From contig JACRMB010000010.1 in the NCBI GenBank assembly GCA_016235065.1, positions 196,281 through 260,280 on the forward strand: a stretch of 64,000 nt of DNA, written 5' to 3'. This document shows, piece by piece, positions 61,974 to 64,000 of this stretch. The stretch is from Actinomycetota bacterium (lineage in GTDB: Bacteria; Actinomycetota; Thermoleophilia; BMS3ABIN01). The notes under the pieces are model-generated. The model did not search any database. It was not told where the DNA came from and saw only the letters and a program-made list of their open reading frames with translations. Position numbers and translations under genes: made by a program. Every line of letters begins with the position of its first letter. Position 1 is the first letter of the stretch.

Positions 61974-64000
61974 TCAGGCACTTCCCGGCGCCGGCGCCGG
62001 GAACCATAACTCGTTGCCGACCTCATCCCTGCAGCCGGCATACAGCCGGGTAGTAAATCGCCTTGTTCCAGGTGGACAGTAAAAACGGACCTCCATATCA
62101 ACAGCCTGGCTGACTCCCAGCATCGCGTACGGCGGCGGCGGCGGACCTGGAATCACGGAAGCCGGCTCTGCATCGATCTGGTTTATTACAACTTCGCGCG
62201 CACCACCATCTCCGATGTTGCGCAGGCGATACCTGACTGACAGGTTGCCGCTGAGATAGTCCTCATAGCTTCCCCAGAAAACAGATGCAATCGACAGTGC
62301 CAGGCGGGGCTGTGTGCATGATGCCAGGTTGGATATACCGGATTCGTTTCCGGCATCATCCGTTGCCTTCATCGCAAAATAGACCGCTTCGCCCGAAGGA
62401 ATCTCGCTCGTCATCACGCTTTCGTTAAAACCGGCGGCCTCCGGGCCAGCCGACATGCTAATGGGCTCAGCCGACGCCCAGGTCTGCTCGTTGATCGGCT
62501 GCCCCGAGTAGCGGATCGAGTACAGCGCAGCCGCCCCTTCGTTTCCGTCGTCGCCTGGAGCCATCCATTCGAGTCGGATGGCGCCGTCGTCCTGCCGCTG
62601 TGCTGTCAGATCCATCACGGGCGCAGGCGGTGCAGAGTCCAGTTCGCTCACTGCCATTCCATCGGGCGCCAGAAAAGAATCGGCTGCCCCGTCGCCGTTG
62701 CTGTCTATCCCGATCCTGTAGCCCTCCCTTTGGCTGTCGGGACCAGTCGACAATCCGGCCACGATCCCGGGGCCGACCTCGATGCTGTTGTAATCCAGGC
62801 TGGTAGTAGTTCCCTTCGCGGGATCAGAAAGTACGATTCGCAGTGGCGTCACGGCGGGAGCCGCTGCGGTGATCTCCAGGCGATAGTCCTCCAGATACCC
62901 GCCGCCGGCGGCGATTATTGCCTTCTGTCCGATTTCCGGGATCGACAGATAGCTCGATCCCGGCAGGTTATTCTCGATAAGGCCGGACAGGTCTTCACCT
63001 ACGGACCCGGCCATACCTGACAGACTGGCTGTCACGGTATTGTTGATCCTGACCTCGATGCCGACAAGCCTGCCCCTGATTCCCGAGAAGCCATCCCAGT
63101 CAAGCCCCTGCCAGGCGAATGGCCTCTGCCACCTGTCGCCGGACCAGACAGGGCCCAGAGGTGGATCGGCTTCCGGCGCGCCGTTGACTTCACCCCATCG
63201 GCCAGGGAAACTGAGCCATCTCTGGCCGGGAATATCGGTCGCTGCCCCTGCCAGTGGCAGCACTCTCGGCATGGTCATCCTGCCGCCTTCGTATGTATCC
63301 GCTTCATCGATGAACATCGGCACCGGCAAACCGGAGGCCTCGACGCTGTGGCTACCCGGTTCAAAGTAGTTGGCATGCGAGCCCCGGCCCACATATATGA
63401 CCGGATGTCCATCACGGACCTCAACGTCCCGCCAGTGGCGCAACTTTCCATAGCCATGTTGTGAGACCGACACGCGGACCGGTTGCGCGCTGCCGTCCAG
63501 CTCTACCTCCACAAGCTCCCAGTCCCCCTCATGGCTGAGCAGCGGGTGATTGTTGAAGTAGTAATTGATCCAGTACTGAAGCACTGTGCGTCCCCCCATA
63601 TGGACGACCCGGCCGTATATTGCATCCTCGTAACCACCACCGGCGATGACAGCGGAGTAAGGCCGCTGGTATTGGGCCCGGACTACCCGGTCGAACGACG
63701 GATCGGGCAGGCGTGGGCCGCAGATCGCGCATTTGCCCGGCAGGTCGATGAAGGCGTTCACGCCAAAATCGCCAAGGGAATCCAGGGAAAGTGCTCCCGG
63801 CGACCTCAGCCTTTCAATACCATCCTCCATGAGCACGGCACCTGGAGCCGCCAGCATCACCCCTGCCTCCTCCGGGGCAAAATCCTCGTTATGATGGAGG
63901 ACCAGCGAGGGTGAATACTGCTCCAGCAGGCTGGTGTCTTCTGAGGCTGGAGCAAGCACCGCCGCATAAACATCCCAGTCGCCATCCCGGTTATCCTGCC
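61974..64000 (-). CDS. Secreted Vps62-like/Fn3 protein, 5' end beyond the window
   Basis: The frame continues to the right edge: the GTG at 63959 is internal, since codons before it read QDNRDGDWDVYAAV, a propeller-type motif like that at the N-terminal half of the 42091-45273 protein. Residues then form a Vps62/DUF946-like domain (QYWINYYFNNH, LSHEGDWELVEVELDG, VSQHGYGKLRHWRDVEV, VIYVGRGSHANYFEPGSH, FPGRWGEVNGAPEADPPLGP), a fibronectin type III domain (IRLEWMAPGDDGNEGAAALYSIRY) and a C-terminal domain ending FYCPPGTRRFTTRLYAGCRDEVG. Domain order and many phrases match the relative at 42091-45273, so the two are paralogues. The start, signal peptide and promoter are not visible here. Confidence 0.82.
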   Translation of the reverse strand, partial: QDNRDGDWDVYAAVLAPASEDTSLLEQYSPSLVLHHNEDFAPEEAGVMLAAPGAVLMEDGIERLRSPGALSLDSLGDFGVNAFIDLPGKCAICGPRLPDPSFDRVVRAQYQRPYSAVIAGGGYEDAIYGRVVHMGGRTVLQYWINYYFNNHPLLSHEGDWELVEVELDGSAQPVRVSVSQHGYGKLRHWRDVEVRDGHPVIYVGRGSHANYFEPGSHSVEASGLPVPMFIDEADTYEGGRMTMPRVLPLAGAATDIPGQRWLSFPGRWGEVNGAPEADPPLGPVWSGDRWQRPFAWQGLDWDGFSGIRGRLVGIEVRINNTVTASLSGMAGSVGEDLSGLIENNLPGSSYLSIPEIGQKAIIAAGGGYLEDYRLEITAAAPAVTPLRIVLSDPAKGTTTSLDYNSIEVGPGIVAGLSTGPDSQREGYRIGIDSNGDGAADSFLAPDGMAVSELDSAPPAPVMDLTAQRQDDGAIRLEWMAPGDDGNEGAAALYSIRYSGQPINEQTWASAEPISMSAGPEAAGFNESVMTSEIPSGEAVYFAMKATDDAGNESGISNLASCTQPRLALSIASVFWGSYEDYLSGNLSVRYRLRNIGDGGAREVVINQIDAEPASVIPGPPPPPYAMLGVSQAVDMEVRFYCPPGTRRFTTRLYAGCRDEVGNELWFPAPAPGSA

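Overview
This 64 kb window is GC-rich and almost every gene lies on the minus strand, so biological reading order runs from high to low coordinates. DivIVA, SepF, a 15-gene division and cell-wall cluster, YlxR/DUF503 next to infB, and the Gram-positive order rimP-nusA-ylxR-infB-rbfA-truB-ribF-rpsO-pnp-M16 indicate a Gram-positive lineage. The F420-ligase-like protein, the futalosine menaquinone genes and the Hdr-Flx electron-transfer locus point to a deep-branching, probably anaerobic, member of the Actinomycetota. That placement is inferred from gene content; no rRNA is present.

Layout in reading order. (1) 64000-60036: the 3' part of a secreted Vps62-like/Fn3 protein, a membrane protein and a rhomboid protease. 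(2) 59942-48580: a translation and RNA operon (rimP to pnp and an M16 peptidase) with its own promoter and a hairpin-plus-U-tract in the rimP leader. (3) 48553-45472: menaquinone genes mqnE, mqnA and mqnC. (4) 45420-41557: a large secreted protein related to the one at the right edge, a small membrane protein, and a fragment of a third relative. (5) 41478-33661: hdrC-hdrB-hdrA-flxD-flxC-flxB-flxA and a metallo-hydrolase, preceded by a promoter overlapped by two Rex-type operators. (6) 33625-32168: prepilin peptidase and a TPR protein. (7) 31786-15603: the dcw cluster mraZ-rsmH-ftsL-ftsI-murF-mraY-murD-ftsW-murG-murC-murB-ftsQ-ftsA-ftsZ, with GTGGG boxes in front of mraZ, an intrinsic terminator after ftsZ, and no murE at its usual place. 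(8) 15591-6274: pgeF, yggS, sepF, proC, yggT, asnB, an F420-ligase-like gene, divIVA, yggU, a DksA/TraR protein, lspA and rluD. (9) 6151-1: a cobyrinate diamide synthase and a very long secreted beta-helix protein cut by the left edge.

How the parts connect. Regions 7 and 8 build and position the division septum and make lipid II. Region 2 makes the translation and transcript-processing machinery. Regions 3 and 5 describe redox metabolism: menaquinone synthesis and an NADH-linked Hdr complex whose operators fit the NADH-sensing repressor Rex. Regions 1, 4 and 9 encode a secretome; two of its genes share a 48-nt element about 100 nt upstream of TTG start codons.

The most unusual observations are a four-cysteine zinc-ribbon-like insertion inside the catalytic core of PNPase, a Cys/His cluster on the NusA tail, tandem Rex sites on the hdr-flx promoter, the possible attenuator before rimP-nusA, an in-frame stop in the DUF503 gene, the missing murE, and the shared upstream element of two surface-protein genes. 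I recognised no tRNA, rRNA, CRISPR array, transposase or integrase.
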